Of a stretch of 64,000 bases of DNA, positions 34,885 to 43,234 are shown piece after piece; position 1 is the stretch's first letter; each line of letters opens with the position of its first letter. The notes under the pieces were generated by a model that had not been told where the DNA came from, made no database searches, and was given only the letters and a program-made list of their open reading frames with translations. The translations under genes and the position numbers were made by a program. Origin of the DNA: Actinomadura physcomitrii. Its GTDB lineage: Bacteria; Actinomycetota; Actinomycetes; Streptosporangiales; Streptosporangiaceae. The stretch covers positions 15,891-79,890 of the forward strand of contig NZ_WBMS02000015.1 in assembly GCF_008923205.2 (NCBI RefSeq), in the 5' to 3' direction.

Positions 34885-35904
34885 GTGATCGACTTCGAAC
34901 GGCTCGCCGCCTGGATGGACGAGGCCGGCCTGCCCGGCAAGGGCGCCCCGGTCGAGCACCGGCTGCTGTCCGGGGGCACGCAGAACGAGATCCACGAGAT
35001 CGTCCGGGGCGACGAGCGCTGCGTCATCCGGATCCCGCCGCCGGAGGCGCCCCCGGACCGCGACAAGGGCATCCTGCGCGAATGGCGCATCGTCGAGGCG
35101 CTGGACGGCACCGACGTGCCGCACACCAAGGCGATCGCGGTGTGCGAGGACGCCGCGGTGCTCGGCCGCCCCTTCTACCTCATGGGGTTCGTCGACGGCT
35201 GGTCCCCCATGGGCCGCACGAGCTGGCCCGCCCCCTTCGACACCGACCTGGAGGCCCGCGCCGGCCTCGGCTACCAGCTCGCCGAGGGCATCGCCCTGCT
35301 GTCCCGGGTCGACTGGAAGGCCAGGGGCCTGCACGACCTCGGCCGCCCCGACGGCTTTCACGAGCGGCAGGTCGACCGCTGGACGCGCTTCCTCGACCGG
35401 ATCAAGGGCCGCGAGCTCCCGGGCTTCGACGTCGCCGCGGCGTGGCTGCGGGCCCACCGCCCCCTGGACTACGTCCCCGGCATCATGCACGGCGACTACC
35501 AGTTCGCCAACGTGATGTTCCGGGACGGCGCGCCCGCCCGCCTGGCGGCCATCGTCGACTGGGAGATGGGCACCGTCGGCGACCCCAAGCTCGACCTCGG
35601 CTGGATGATCCAGAGCTGGCCGGAGGACACCGCCGCGCCCGAGGCGTCCGAGGCCAGCTACGTCGACCTGCGCGGCATGCCGTCGCGCGACCGGCTCCTC
35701 GCCCACTACGCCGAGGTCTCCGGCCGCCAGGTCGACGACATCGACTACTACCTCGTCCTCGCCAAATGGAAGCTCGGCGTGGTGCTGGAACAGGGCTACC
35801 AGCGCGCGGGCGACGACGAGAAACTGCTCGCGTTCGGCCCCATCGTGCTCGACCTGATGAAGGACGCCGCCGACCTGGCCGAGTCGAGCGGCTACGCCTC
35901 CTGA
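34885..35904 (+). CDS. APH-like phosphotransferase family protein
   Basis: 339 residues from GTG 34885, with GGTGGAG upstream. Aminoglycoside-phosphotransferase-like kinase fold: LLSGGTQNEIHEIVRGDERCVIR (nucleotide loop), catalytic GIMHGDYQFANVMF (HxDxxxxN), and metal motif AIVDWEMGTVGDPKLDLGWM. The closest type is the phosphotransferase found next to acyl-CoA dehydrogenases and ligases, rather than a drug-resistance enzyme. It is probably under the adjacent TetR. Its substrate is unknown. Confidence 0.88.
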   Translation: MIDFERLAAWMDEAGLPGKGAPVEHRLLSGGTQNEIHEIVRGDERCVIRIPPPEAPPDRDKGILREWRIVEALDGTDVPHTKAIAVCEDAAVLGRPFYLMGFVDGWSPMGRTSWPAPFDTDLEARAGLGYQLAEGIALLSRVDWKARGLHDLGRPDGFHERQVDRWTRFLDRIKGRELPGFDVAAAWLRAHRPLDYVPGIMHGDYQFANVMFRDGAPARLAAIVDWEMGTVGDPKLDLGWMIQSWPEDTAAPEASEASYVDLRGMPSRDRLLAHYAEVSGRQVDDIDYYLVLAKWKLGVVLEQGYQRAGDDEKLLAFGPIVLDLMKDAADLAESSGYAS

Positions 35905-35976
35905 ACGGCGGCCCCGCCCGGACCGGCCGTCGCTGGCTTATGGGCAGCAGGGAAATCGCCGCGCCATAGAAAAGGG

Positions 35977-36009
35977 GGAAGGACCGGCGAGTGAACGCCG
36001 GCCCTTCCC
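35977..36009 (-). terminator. Rho-independent terminator of the small-peptide gene
   Basis: Arms GGAAGG-A-CCGGCG and CGCCGG-C-CCTTCC pair except at one position. On the minus strand they are followed by CCCTTTTCT, a real T-run, 35 bases after the peptide gene stop. It may also end the convergent phosphotransferase transcript. Confidence 0.85.
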
Positions 36010-36044
36010 GGGCGGGCCGGAGCCCGCGAGCGCATCGCTTCGGA

Positions 36045-36326
36045 TCAGTGACCCGAGACCACCGAGCTGCTGGCGCAGGTGAAGGACGAGTTGGGGTTCT
36101 CGGAGCTGAGCCCCAGCGCGCCGACGAGGCCGCCCTGCGAGTGGGTGATGTTGCTCTGGCAGTTCGGGACGACCGCGGTCGTGCCGCCGTCGTGGCCGCC
36201 GCCGTGGTTGATGTTGAGGTTGTCGTTGTCGTTGTCGCCACCGACGAGAAGGGTGGACAGCACGGCCCGCTCCGGCAGGATCTCGCCGGCCAGCTTGTCC
36301 AGCTCGGTGTAGCTGAAGGAGTTCAT
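36045..36326 (-). CDS. Orphan 93-residue RiPP-precursor-like or secreted peptide
   Basis: From ATG 36326 (GAGGA 7 bases upstream) the product starts MNSFSYTELDKLAGEILPER then AVLSTLLVGG, which looks like a peptide-maturation leader with an acidic amphipathic helix, not a standard signal peptide. A hydrophilic segment, DNDNDNLNINHGGGHDGG, follows. The C-terminal part is rich in Ser, Thr, Asn and Gly, with only two Cys (56 and 84). I recognise no family with certainty; LPERAVLS leaders occur in actinobacterial hypothetical peptides. It is a single-gene unit with its own strong terminator and palindromes upstream. No modifying enzyme is adjacent; the synthetase is 4.3 kb away beyond unrelated genes. 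Confidence 0.75.
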   Translation of the reverse strand: MNSFSYTELDKLAGEILPERAVLSTLLVGGDNDNDNLNINHGGGHDGGTTAVVPNCQSNITHSQGGLVGALGLSSENPNSSFTCASSSVVSGH

Positions 36327-36385
36327 GTGATTCCTCTTCTTTGTGGTCACGCCCCGGGCCCAGGGTGGACGCCGGATGTCCCCTC

Positions 36386-36423
36386 CCTCACTTCGCATCG
36401 AGTGAGGTGGCTATACGTATAGC
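36386..36423 (-). promoter_or_regulatory. Two palindromes upstream of the small-peptide gene
   Basis: CCTCACT-TCGCATCG-AGTGAGG (36386-36407) and the perfect palindrome GCTATACGTATAGC (36410-36423) lie 60-97 bases before the peptide ATG. The second contains a TATACGTAT that could hold a -10 box. Tight regulation of this peptide is suggested. The rest of 36327-36768 shows no gene. Confidence 0.55.
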
Positions 36424-36695
36424 AGACGTGACTCACAGTGGCCAAGGAAGGAAGTGCGGCGGCGATTCCGGTGGAATGTCCGGAGGCATCTGCCGTTCCG
36501 TGCCGGGTGAATCGGGCAACTCCGCCAATGGAGCCGTTAGTAGGTCGGTTCGCAAAAGGCGATCTTCTTTTCCTTGGCCGGCGGACTGGAAATGACGAAG
36601 CATTCGGTTTCGTTCCGCGCGCTCTCCGGACCATAGCGGTCGCCGGCCGCTATGCTCGGCCCAGCAGTGGGATCCGAACCACTTGTCTGTCCCTT

Positions 36696-36727
36696 GTGGG
36701 TGCCCGGTGAACGTGCCGGGCACCCAC
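36696..36727 (-). terminator. Terminator of the JetABCD operon
   Basis: A perfect 12-bp stem (GTGGGTGCCCGG, loop TGAACGTG, then the complement) lies 42-73 bases after the jetD stop on the minus strand and is followed there by AAGGGACAG. It ends the four-gene operon. Confidence 0.8.
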
Positions 36728-36768
36728 ACCTTGAGCATTCGGAAGAGTCGGCGCTTGGTCGCCCGAAT

Positions 36769-38010
36769 TCACCTGGAACCGGCCCGGAGATCGCCGACGA
36801 GGTCGGAGAGAACCTGTTCCTCTTCCACACGGACGCCGCGTTCGGTCATGGCCGCGGCCAGCGCCGGGTCCCAGGGGGTGGGGGACGGGCGTCCCGTGAG
36901 GGCGGTGCCGGACGCCGCTTCCCGGTAGGCGGCGGCGTCGTAACGCCAGGGGCGCCAAGGGCGCGAGCCGACCCGGTCGCGGACGGCGGCGGCGATGGCG
37001 ACGCCTCCCCAGTCGAAATCGCCGTGGTAGGCGAACTCGGCGCCGCCCCCGGCGAGGAGTTCCAGCAGGCGCCACACCGCCGCCGACGGGCGCCCGTTGC
37101 AGCAGACCAGCGGCGGGCAGGCCGGGCCGAGGGCATCGGCCGCGGCGGTGAGCACCACGGGGTTCTCGCAGACGCGGACCAGACCGGCGGGGATCGGGGC
37201 CGGGTGGCGGCGGAGCTGGCGCAGGGTGAGCGACACCGGCTCGCCGCGCATCGCCGCCAGCATCCGCCCGGTCGCGGTGCCGCCGTCGCCGGGCAGGCCC
37301 AGGCACAGCACGGTGGAGGACAGCTCATCCAGGTGCACCCCGACGGCGGCCCACGCCTCGCGGCGGGACTCGGCGCCGCCGTCCGTGCGGAACGGCAGGC
37401 CCGCGATGGCGCGTGCGCAGGAGACGGCCAGCGTGGCGAGGGGCCGTCCGTCATCCAGGGCGTGCGCGTCGCCGCAGGTCTCGGCGGCGAAGCGGCCGAT
37501 CGGGACGCCGGAGGCGGGCAGTCCCCGCGCCACCCGGGCGAGGTCCCGCAGCAGGCCGGCGGCCTCCTCGGGCCCGGCGGCCAGCCGGCGGACGAGCCCG
37601 GAGGAGTCCAGCCGCCCGCGCCATCCGGCCAGTTCGGAGCGGGCCGCGACGACCTCGTCCAGCGGGCCGAAGGCCGCCTCCCAGGCGGCGGCCGTCTCGG
37701 CCCGCTCGCGGGCCAGGTCACGGACGGGACCGTCCAGGACCTCGACCGCGGCGGCCAGCCCGCCGGGAGAGGCGCCGCTGTCGCGGAGCACGCGGTCGAT
37801 CTCGGTCAGGGACACCGACAGCGACGTGCCCGTGCCGGCGCGGCGCCCCAGCAGCAGTTCGACCGCGCGCCGCTGGCCGGGCGCGGCCCCGGCCAGCGTG
37901 ACGGTCCCGGTGAGCGGGCGGCCCCGTTCCAGCCGCTGCCGGACGCGCCGGACCAGCCAGGCCGTGTCCGGGCCACCGAGCAGCCGCCGCAGCCGGTCGG
38001 CGTCGGTCAT
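36769..38010 (-). CDS. jetD: Wadjet JetD-type nuclease subunit (TIGR02679 / DUF2399)
   Basis: 413 residues, overlapping jetC by ATGA. The C-terminal Toprim-like domain is recognised by VCENPVVLTAAADALG (catalytic Glu near 279) and YHGDFDWGGVAIAAAV (two Asp near 330), the metal site of the JetD/topoisomerase VI-like fold. The N-terminal part (TAWLVRRVRQRLERGRPLTG) is helical and would contact JetC. In Wadjet complexes JetD cuts plasmid DNA after loop extrusion by JetABC senses a small circular molecule. The order jetA-B-C-D with four-base overlaps marks a complete system. Confidence 0.9.
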   Translation of the reverse strand: MTDADRLRRLLGGPDTAWLVRRVRQRLERGRPLTGTVTLAGAAPGQRRAVELLLGRRAGTGTSLSVSLTEIDRVLRDSGASPGGLAAAVEVLDGPVRDLARERAETAAAWEAAFGPLDEVVAARSELAGWRGRLDSSGLVRRLAAGPEEAAGLLRDLARVARGLPASGVPIGRFAAETCGDAHALDDGRPLATLAVSCARAIAGLPFRTDGGAESRREAWAAVGVHLDELSSTVLCLGLPGDGGTATGRMLAAMRGEPVSLTLRQLRRHPAPIPAGLVRVCENPVVLTAAADALGPACPPLVCCNGRPSAAVWRLLELLAGGGAEFAYHGDFDWGGVAIAAAVRDRVGSRPWRPWRYDAAAYREAASGTALTGRPSPTPWDPALAAAMTERGVRVEEEQVLSDLVGDLRAGSR

Positions 38011-41000
38011 CCGAACAGCCCGCCCTGCCCGGCCACCGGCTCGGGCTCGCGGACGTCGGCGCGGGTGCGCTGCCGGCCGTCCCAGCGCCACGGCGTCACC
38101 AGGACGGCGTCGATGCCGTCGCGCCGCGACAGCTGGCAGATCGACAGGCCGGGCACCTGCGGGTAGCAGCCCCACTCGCGTTCGCTGGTCATCACCACGT
38201 CCATGTCGAAGGTGGCGAGCAGGCCGAGGCATTTGGCACGCGAGTCGTCGTCGACGCCGGCGAACGCCTCGTCCAGCGCGACGAGCCGCGGGGCGTGCGG
38301 GTTGCCGGCCGACTTGTAGTGCGCGGACGCCGCGGCGAACAGCGGCACGGACGCGGCGAGCACCCGCTCGCCGCCGGACGCCGGGCCGGTCGCGGGACGC
38401 CACTGGCCGTCCTGGAGCCGCTGGATCGTGAACGCGTGCCAGGACCGGTAGTCCAGCGCCCGGGTGAGCTGCTCGGTCCAGCCGGCCGCCGGGTCGTCGG
38501 CGTGCTCGCGGGCGATCTGCTCCTGCAGGAACCGGCCCACGGCGGCCCGGTCGTCCGCCGACCAGGCGTCGATGGTCTGCCGCAGGCGGTCGCGGACGCG
38601 GTCCAGCCCCTCGGGCGCCTGCTTCGCGGGCTTCCAGACGAGCCGCAGCCGCATCCCGGTGGACGTCGGGCGCGAGGTGAGCTCGGCGTTCATCTCCCGC
38701 ACCTCGTCCTCGGCGGCGGCGATGAGCTCCTGCAGGGTGCCGGCGACCTCGTTGAGCAGGTGATTCTCCAGGATCTCCCGCTCGCGGGCCGACAGCAGCC
38801 GCGCCCGGTTCTCCGTCTCGGCCGCCAGCGCCTCCGCCAGGCCGGGCACGTCCCGGCGGCGGCCCTGGAACAGCACGTCCACGACAATGACCCCGTCGCT
38901 GAGGGTCAGGCCGACCGAGTGGCCATGCCGGGACATCGCGTCCGACAGCAGCTTGTGCTCCTCGGCGACCTTCTTCTGCACCCGGTCCCAGGGGCCGTCG
39001 CCGTCGTCGACCGCGTCCAGCTCGGTGTTGACGGCGCGGGCCAGCAGCACCGCCGGGTTGGCCGCCCACTCCTGCGCCGGGTCGGGAACGTCCAGGCCGG
39101 GCACGGCGACGGGCAGCAGCCCGGTGGCGGCGAATGCGCGGAACTCCGCCACCGCCTTGTCTCGGACCTCCACCGCCTCGGTGATCTGCTCGCGGAGCGC
39201 CTCGCGCGCCCCTTCGGCCTTGCCGCGCTCCGCCAGCGCGGACCGCTCCCGCTCGCGGGCCGCCCGCTCAGCGGCGTCCCGGTCGGCGAGCGCCCGCCTG
39301 ACCTCCTCCAGCCGCAGGAACAGCTCGTCGACGGCGGCGCCGGCCGTCTCGACCAGCGCCCGGTGCCGCTCCGCCGCGGCGTCGGCCTGCCCGCGCGCCT
39401 CCGCGGCCCGTTCCGCCGCCTCGCCCAGCCGGTCCTCGGCGAGCGCGAGCTCGCCGGCGGCCTCCCCGGCCGCCTCCCGCGCCGACAGCAGCGCCCGCGC
39501 GGCGGGCCACAGCTCGGCGAGCGCCAGCCGGTAGCCGGTGACCGCCTCGCGCACCCGCGCCAGTTCCGGTCCGCCGTCCGGCAGGCCGACGTCCGCGGCG
39601 AACTCCGCGGCCCGTTCCGCCGCAGCCGAAACCTCGTCGCGGCGCCGCGCCTCGGCGTCCTGCGCACGCGTGTGGTCACCGTCCAGCTCCCGCCGCCTGC
39701 GGTGCTCCCCGGCGAGCCGGACGTGGGCCTCGCGCAGCGCGGTGTCATCGGGCAGGGACCGGTGCTCGGCGGCCAGCGTCTCCCGCCGCGCGGCCAGGTC
39801 GCCGAGCTCCGCCTCCAGCGCCGAGATCCGCGACCGGGTCTCGGCGAGGCCGGTGCGCAGCTCGGCGATCCGGGCGCGGCGCGCGGCCTCGCGGGCGCCC
39901 TCCCCGATGAACCCGGCCGCGTCCTTGCGCCAGGAGCCGCCGAGGGCGCCGTTGGCCCACCGCCCGTCGACCGCCACCCATGTGCGCGCACCCGGGCCGA
40001 GCCCCAGCGCGGAGAGGACGGCGCGCACCGCGTCATCGCCCAGCGCGGCGGCCTGCGGGTCGGCGCGGTCGATCGCGGGACGCAGCACCAGCGCGCACGA
40101 GGGCCCCTGGACGGGCTCGCCGGCCAGCACGAACGTGTCGCCCTCGCCGAGCAGGGTGCCCTCCGGCGTCACCCACGCGTCCAGGATCCCGGACGCCTCC
40201 AGCGCGGCCTCCAGGCCGGCGCGGTGGTCGGCGGGCACGGACCCGGCGAAGTCGACGACCTTCCACAGCGGCGCGCCGGGCCGCCCCTCGCGCGAGCCGG
40301 ACCGGGTGTGGGGGACGGGCGGGACGTCGTGGCCGCCCGACTCCAGCCGCCCGATCTCCGCCAGCTGCGCCGCCTCGCCCTCGCGCTCGGCCCGCAGCCG
40401 GGCCCGCGCGTCGGCGACCCGGCCGCCGAGCGCGGCCGTGGCCTCCCGGGCGGCGTCGTCGACGGCGGCCGCCGCCGGGTTGCGGCCGTCGGCGGTCTCC
40501 GCCCATTCCGACAGCCCCGCCAGCACCGCGTCCGGGTCGTCCACCCCGATCTCGGTGAGCCCGGCCAGGTAGGTGACGTACCGGTCCAGCAGGCCGGCCG
40601 CGCCGGACCGGGCCCGCTCCTCGGCGCCGGCGATCCGCTCGTCGGCGGCCTGCAGTTCGGCGCGCAGCCGCTCCGCCTCCGCCGTGGCGGTCTCCAGGCG
40701 GGTGCGGGCGGTGGCCACCTCCGCGGCCAGCCGGTCGAGTTCGGCGATGGCCCGGGACCGGTCGTCGGCGAGCGCAGCGGTGGCGCGGCGCGCCCCGCCC
40801 TGATCGGTCTCCCAGCCGCGCAGGGCATCGGCGTGCGCGCTCCCGCACCCGGCGGTCGCCGCGAGCTCCGCCGCACGGTCCCGCACGGTCGCGAAGGAGG
40901 ACTCCGCCTCCGCCGCGCGCGACCGCACCGTCGCGGCCCGGTCTCGCTTGCGCGCCACCTCGCCGGACAGGTCGCCGCGGTCGCGTTCGAGCCGCGCCGC

Positions 41001-42071
41001 GTACGCCTCCCGGCGCCGCGCGTCCTCGCCCATCTCCTCGATGCGCTTCGCGTCGCGCATCTCCGGGCTGGCCTCGAGGGCCTGCCGGCGCGCGTCCAGC
41101 CGGGTCTTCTCCGCCGCGTGCTCCGCCAGCAGCCGCCCGGCCTCGTCCAGTTCCGCCTCCGCCGCCGCGAACCGCGCGTCCGCCTCGGCGAGGTCCCGGT
41201 TGAGGTGCTCGTACCGGCTGTGCGCCAGACGCGGCCCCGCCGCCTTGCGTTTCGCGGCGATCCGCGCGTACCGGGTGTAGTGCCCGAGGAAACCGGTGGC
41301 GGCCTGGTGCGCCTCCTCCAGCGCCCGCAGCGCGTCCCGCTCCTCGTCCAGGCCGCGGAACGCCTCCGCGACCGTCGTGACCAGCGCCGGGCTCAGCGGC
41401 GGCAGCGCCTCGGTCAGCGCCCGCGACAGCAGCCGCTCGTCCGGCTTCTTCGACAGCTGCGGCTGGCGGAGCTGGATCAGCAGGTTCACCAGCGCCTGGT
41501 AGCGGTGCTCGCCGAGGCCGAACAGCGCCTCGTCGACCGCGCGCCGGTAGTCCGACGCCCGGTCGTAGACGAGTCCGTGCCCCTCCACGGCCTCGCGCAG
41601 CTTCTCCCGCGTCAGCGACACGCCCGTCTCCGACACCAGCGACAGGTCGACGCCGACGCGGCGGGTCGTCACGAAGAACCAGTGCCGGACGATCCCGCGG
41701 TCCTTCACCGCCTTCAGCCCGCAGCCGAGCGTCCGGTACTCCTCGGTGCCGTCCGCGTGCCGGCGGCCGAACTCCAGCCAGGTGTAGCCGAGCCGCTCCG
41801 GATGCGGGTGCTTCCCGCCGAGCAGCAGGTTCCACTCCATCCGCTTCTGCCGGTCGCCGTCGGGCTCGACCCGGTGCGGGGCGAGCTCCCCGTCCAGCAG
41901 GAACGGCAGCGTCAGCGCCAGCACCTTCGACTTGCCGGTGCCGTTGTTGCCGCGCAGCAGCAGCCGCCCGTCATGGAACGCGAACTCCTCGACGTCGTAG
42001 TAGAACATGTCGACGAGTCCCGCCCGCAGCGGCTTCCAGCGCTCGGACGTCGCGGTCGGCGCGCCGCTCAT
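38007..42071 (-). CDS. jetC: Wadjet JetC, SMC-like ATPase (TIGR02680)
   Basis: 1354 residues. The N-terminal head has VDMFYYDVEEFAFHDGRLLL and Walker A GNNGTGKSK at 41-49. Two long coiled-coil regions (about 230-470 and 690-950, rich in AEAELDEAGRLLAEHAA-type heptads) enclose a hinge-like globular middle (WKVVDFAGSVPADHRAGLEA...TFVLAGEPVQGPSCALVLRP). The C-terminal head has the signature GPASGGERVLAASVPLF (near 1229) and Walker B PRLVALDEAFAGVDD (near 1260). It is the motor that extrudes DNA loops with JetA and JetB. Gene order and overlaps show one operon. Confidence 0.95.
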   Translation of the reverse strand: MSGAPTATSERWKPLRAGLVDMFYYDVEEFAFHDGRLLLRGNNGTGKSKVLALTLPFLLDGELAPHRVEPDGDRQKRMEWNLLLGGKHPHPERLGYTWLEFGRRHADGTEEYRTLGCGLKAVKDRGIVRHWFFVTTRRVGVDLSLVSETGVSLTREKLREAVEGHGLVYDRASDYRRAVDEALFGLGEHRYQALVNLLIQLRQPQLSKKPDERLLSRALTEALPPLSPALVTTVAEAFRGLDEERDALRALEEAHQAATGFLGHYTRYARIAAKRKAAGPRLAHSRYEHLNRDLAEADARFAAAEAELDEAGRLLAEHAAEKTRLDARRQALEASPEMRDAKRIEEMGEDARRREAYAARLERDRGDLSGEVARKRDRAATVRSRAAEAESSFATVRDRAAELAATAGCGSAHADALRGWETDQGGARRATAALADDRSRAIAELDRLAAEVATARTRLETATAEAERLRAELQAADERIAGAEERARSGAAGLLDRYVTYLAGLTEIGVDDPDAVLAGLSEWAETADGRNPAAAAVDDAAREATAALGGRVADARARLRAEREGEAAQLAEIGRLESGGHDVPPVPHTRSGSREGRPGAPLWKVVDFAGSVPADHRAGLEAALEASGILDAWVTPEGTLLGEGDTFVLAGEPVQGPSCALVLRPAIDRADPQAAALGDDAVRAVLSALGLGPGARTWVAVDGRWANGALGGSWRKDAAGFIGEGAREAARRARIAELRTGLAETRSRISALEAELGDLAARRETLAAEHRSLPDDTALREAHVRLAGEHRRRRELDGDHTRAQDAEARRRDEVSAAAERAAEFAADVGLPDGGPELARVREAVTGYRLALAELWPAARALLSAREAAGEAAGELALAEDRLGEAAERAAEARGQADAAAERHRALVETAGAAVDELFLRLEEVRRALADRDAAERAARERERSALAERGKAEGAREALREQITEAVEVRDKAVAEFRAFAATGLLPVAVPGLDVPDPAQEWAANPAVLLARAVNTELDAVDDGDGPWDRVQKKVAEEHKLLSDAMSRHGHSVGLTLSDGVIVVDVLFQGRRRDVPGLAEALAAETENRARLLSAREREILENHLLNEVAGTLQELIAAAEDEVREMNAELTSRPTSTGMRLRLVWKPAKQAPEGLDRVRDRLRQTIDAWSADDRAAVGRFLQEQIAREHADDPAAGWTEQLTRALDYRSWHAFTIQRLQDGQWRPATGPASGGERVLAASVPLFAAASAHYKSAGNPHAPRLVALDEAFAGVDDDSRAKCLGLLATFDMDVVMTSEREWGCYPQVPGLSICQLSRRDGIDAVLVTPWRWDGRQRTRADVREPEPVAGQGGLFG

Positions 42072-43234
42072 CGCGCAGCCCCCTTCGTTTCCCGGATGGT
42101 CGGTTCCTCCACGGAGTAGCGGGCGATCGCCGGACGGGCCCGCACCCGGTCCGCCGCGACCTCCACCAGGCGCAGCGCCGCCAGCTTCCCGAGGGCGATG
42201 TCCAGCAGCTCCTCCGCCGCCCCCGGCTCCGTCACGCCCTTGCGCCAGTACGACCTGTGCCGCACCGCCGCGTCCCGGACGAACGCGACCAGCTCGTCCC
42301 GTCCGGCACCGTCCCGCCCCGACAGGTACTCGGCCACCAGCAGCGTCACATGGCCGTCGGTGCGCTGCTCGGGCATCCGCACGTCGGTCAGCTCGTCGTC
42401 GGGGTCCACCATCGCGACGCCCTCGGCCCGCACCTCGGCGACGAGCCCCGCCGCCTCCTCGATCCTGCGGGTGATCGCGGCGCGCTGGGACACCAGGTAG
42501 GCGCGCTCGGCGTCGTCCAGGTCGTCGTAGTACACCACCGGATCCTCCAGCAGCCTGCGGGTCAGGCCGCGCCGCAGCGCCCGGTTGCGCAGCTCGTCGG
42601 TGTCGGGGACGGCCTCGTCGGTCAGCTCGGCCAGCCGCTCCTCGAACCCCGCCGCGGCGACCGTGGACGGCCCCCGGACCCCCGTCAGCAGCGCCGCCAG
42701 GACGGTGCGGCGCACGTCGTACAGCACGTCCCCGGTCGCCGACAGGTAGGACTCCTCGTCCCCCGACACCCGGCGCAGCACGCCCCAGCCGAGCAGCAGC
42801 CGCACGACCGCCACCAGGTCCGCGCGCTCCGCCCGGCCGTCCAGCGTGAACGGGAACGCCAGGTCCGGCTCCGCCGCCGCGTTCAGCACCTCCTCCGCGA
42901 GCCGGCCCAGCGTCGTCTGCGCGTCCGCCCGCTCCAGCACCGCCAGCGCCAGGCACAGCACGACGTAGCGGCGCCGCCCGAACGGCTCCCCGGCCTTGCC
43001 GCGCGCCGGATGCGTGCCGTCCTCCAGCGTCGGCGCCGTCTTGAACAGCCGCGCCGTCTCGGCGTCCACCTGCAGCCGCCAGCCCGTCTCCCGGCTCAGC
43101 CATTCACGCAGCTCGGCCTGGTACCGGCGGACGAGCACGAGCTCCTCCGGGTCGGATTCGACGGTCAGCAGCGGGCGCCGCAGCAGCGCACGCAGCGCCG
43201 CCCGCCGCCGCGGCGCGTCCTGCTCGTCGCTCAT
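42068..43234 (-). CDS. jetB: Wadjet JetB (TIGR02678 / DUF2398), MukE-like
   Basis: 388 residues. Family text includes ALRALLRRPLLTVESDPEEL, WLSRETGWRLQVDAETARLFK and LADRVRARPAIARYSVEEPT-like winged-helix ends (here VAADRVRARPAIARYSVEEP). The protein is predicted to be mostly winged helices, like MukE, and to bridge JetA and the JetC heads. It overlaps jetA and jetC by ATGA, so the subunits are made in fixed ratio. Confidence 0.9.
   Translation of the reverse strand: MSDEQDAPRRRAALRALLRRPLLTVESDPEELVLVRRYQAELREWLSRETGWRLQVDAETARLFKTAPTLEDGTHPARGKAGEPFGRRRYVVLCLALAVLERADAQTTLGRLAEEVLNAAAEPDLAFPFTLDGRAERADLVAVVRLLLGWGVLRRVSGDEESYLSATGDVLYDVRRTVLAALLTGVRGPSTVAAAGFEERLAELTDEAVPDTDELRNRALRRGLTRRLLEDPVVYYDDLDDAERAYLVSQRAAITRRIEEAAGLVAEVRAEGVAMVDPDDELTDVRMPEQRTDGHVTLLVAEYLSGRDGAGRDELVAFVRDAAVRHRSYWRKGVTEPGAAEELLDIALGKLAALRLVEVAADRVRARPAIARYSVEEPTIRETKGAAR

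Noticed and set aside
34885..35904. Aminoglycoside-resistance gene
   Set aside because: The fold is shared, but this branch is the phosphotransferase type linked to acyl-CoA metabolism, and the context (TetR, VOC) does not suggest resistance.
36347..36738. Small frames between the peptide gene and jetD
   Set aside because: They overlap palindromes and the jet terminator, have mixed composition and no starts with ribosome binding sites.
38295..42119. A 1274-codon open frame on the plus strand through jetC
   Set aside because: It is the antisense of jetC, made of Arg/Gly/Val-rich low-information sequence that GC-rich codon bias keeps open. No motif, start signal or family match.
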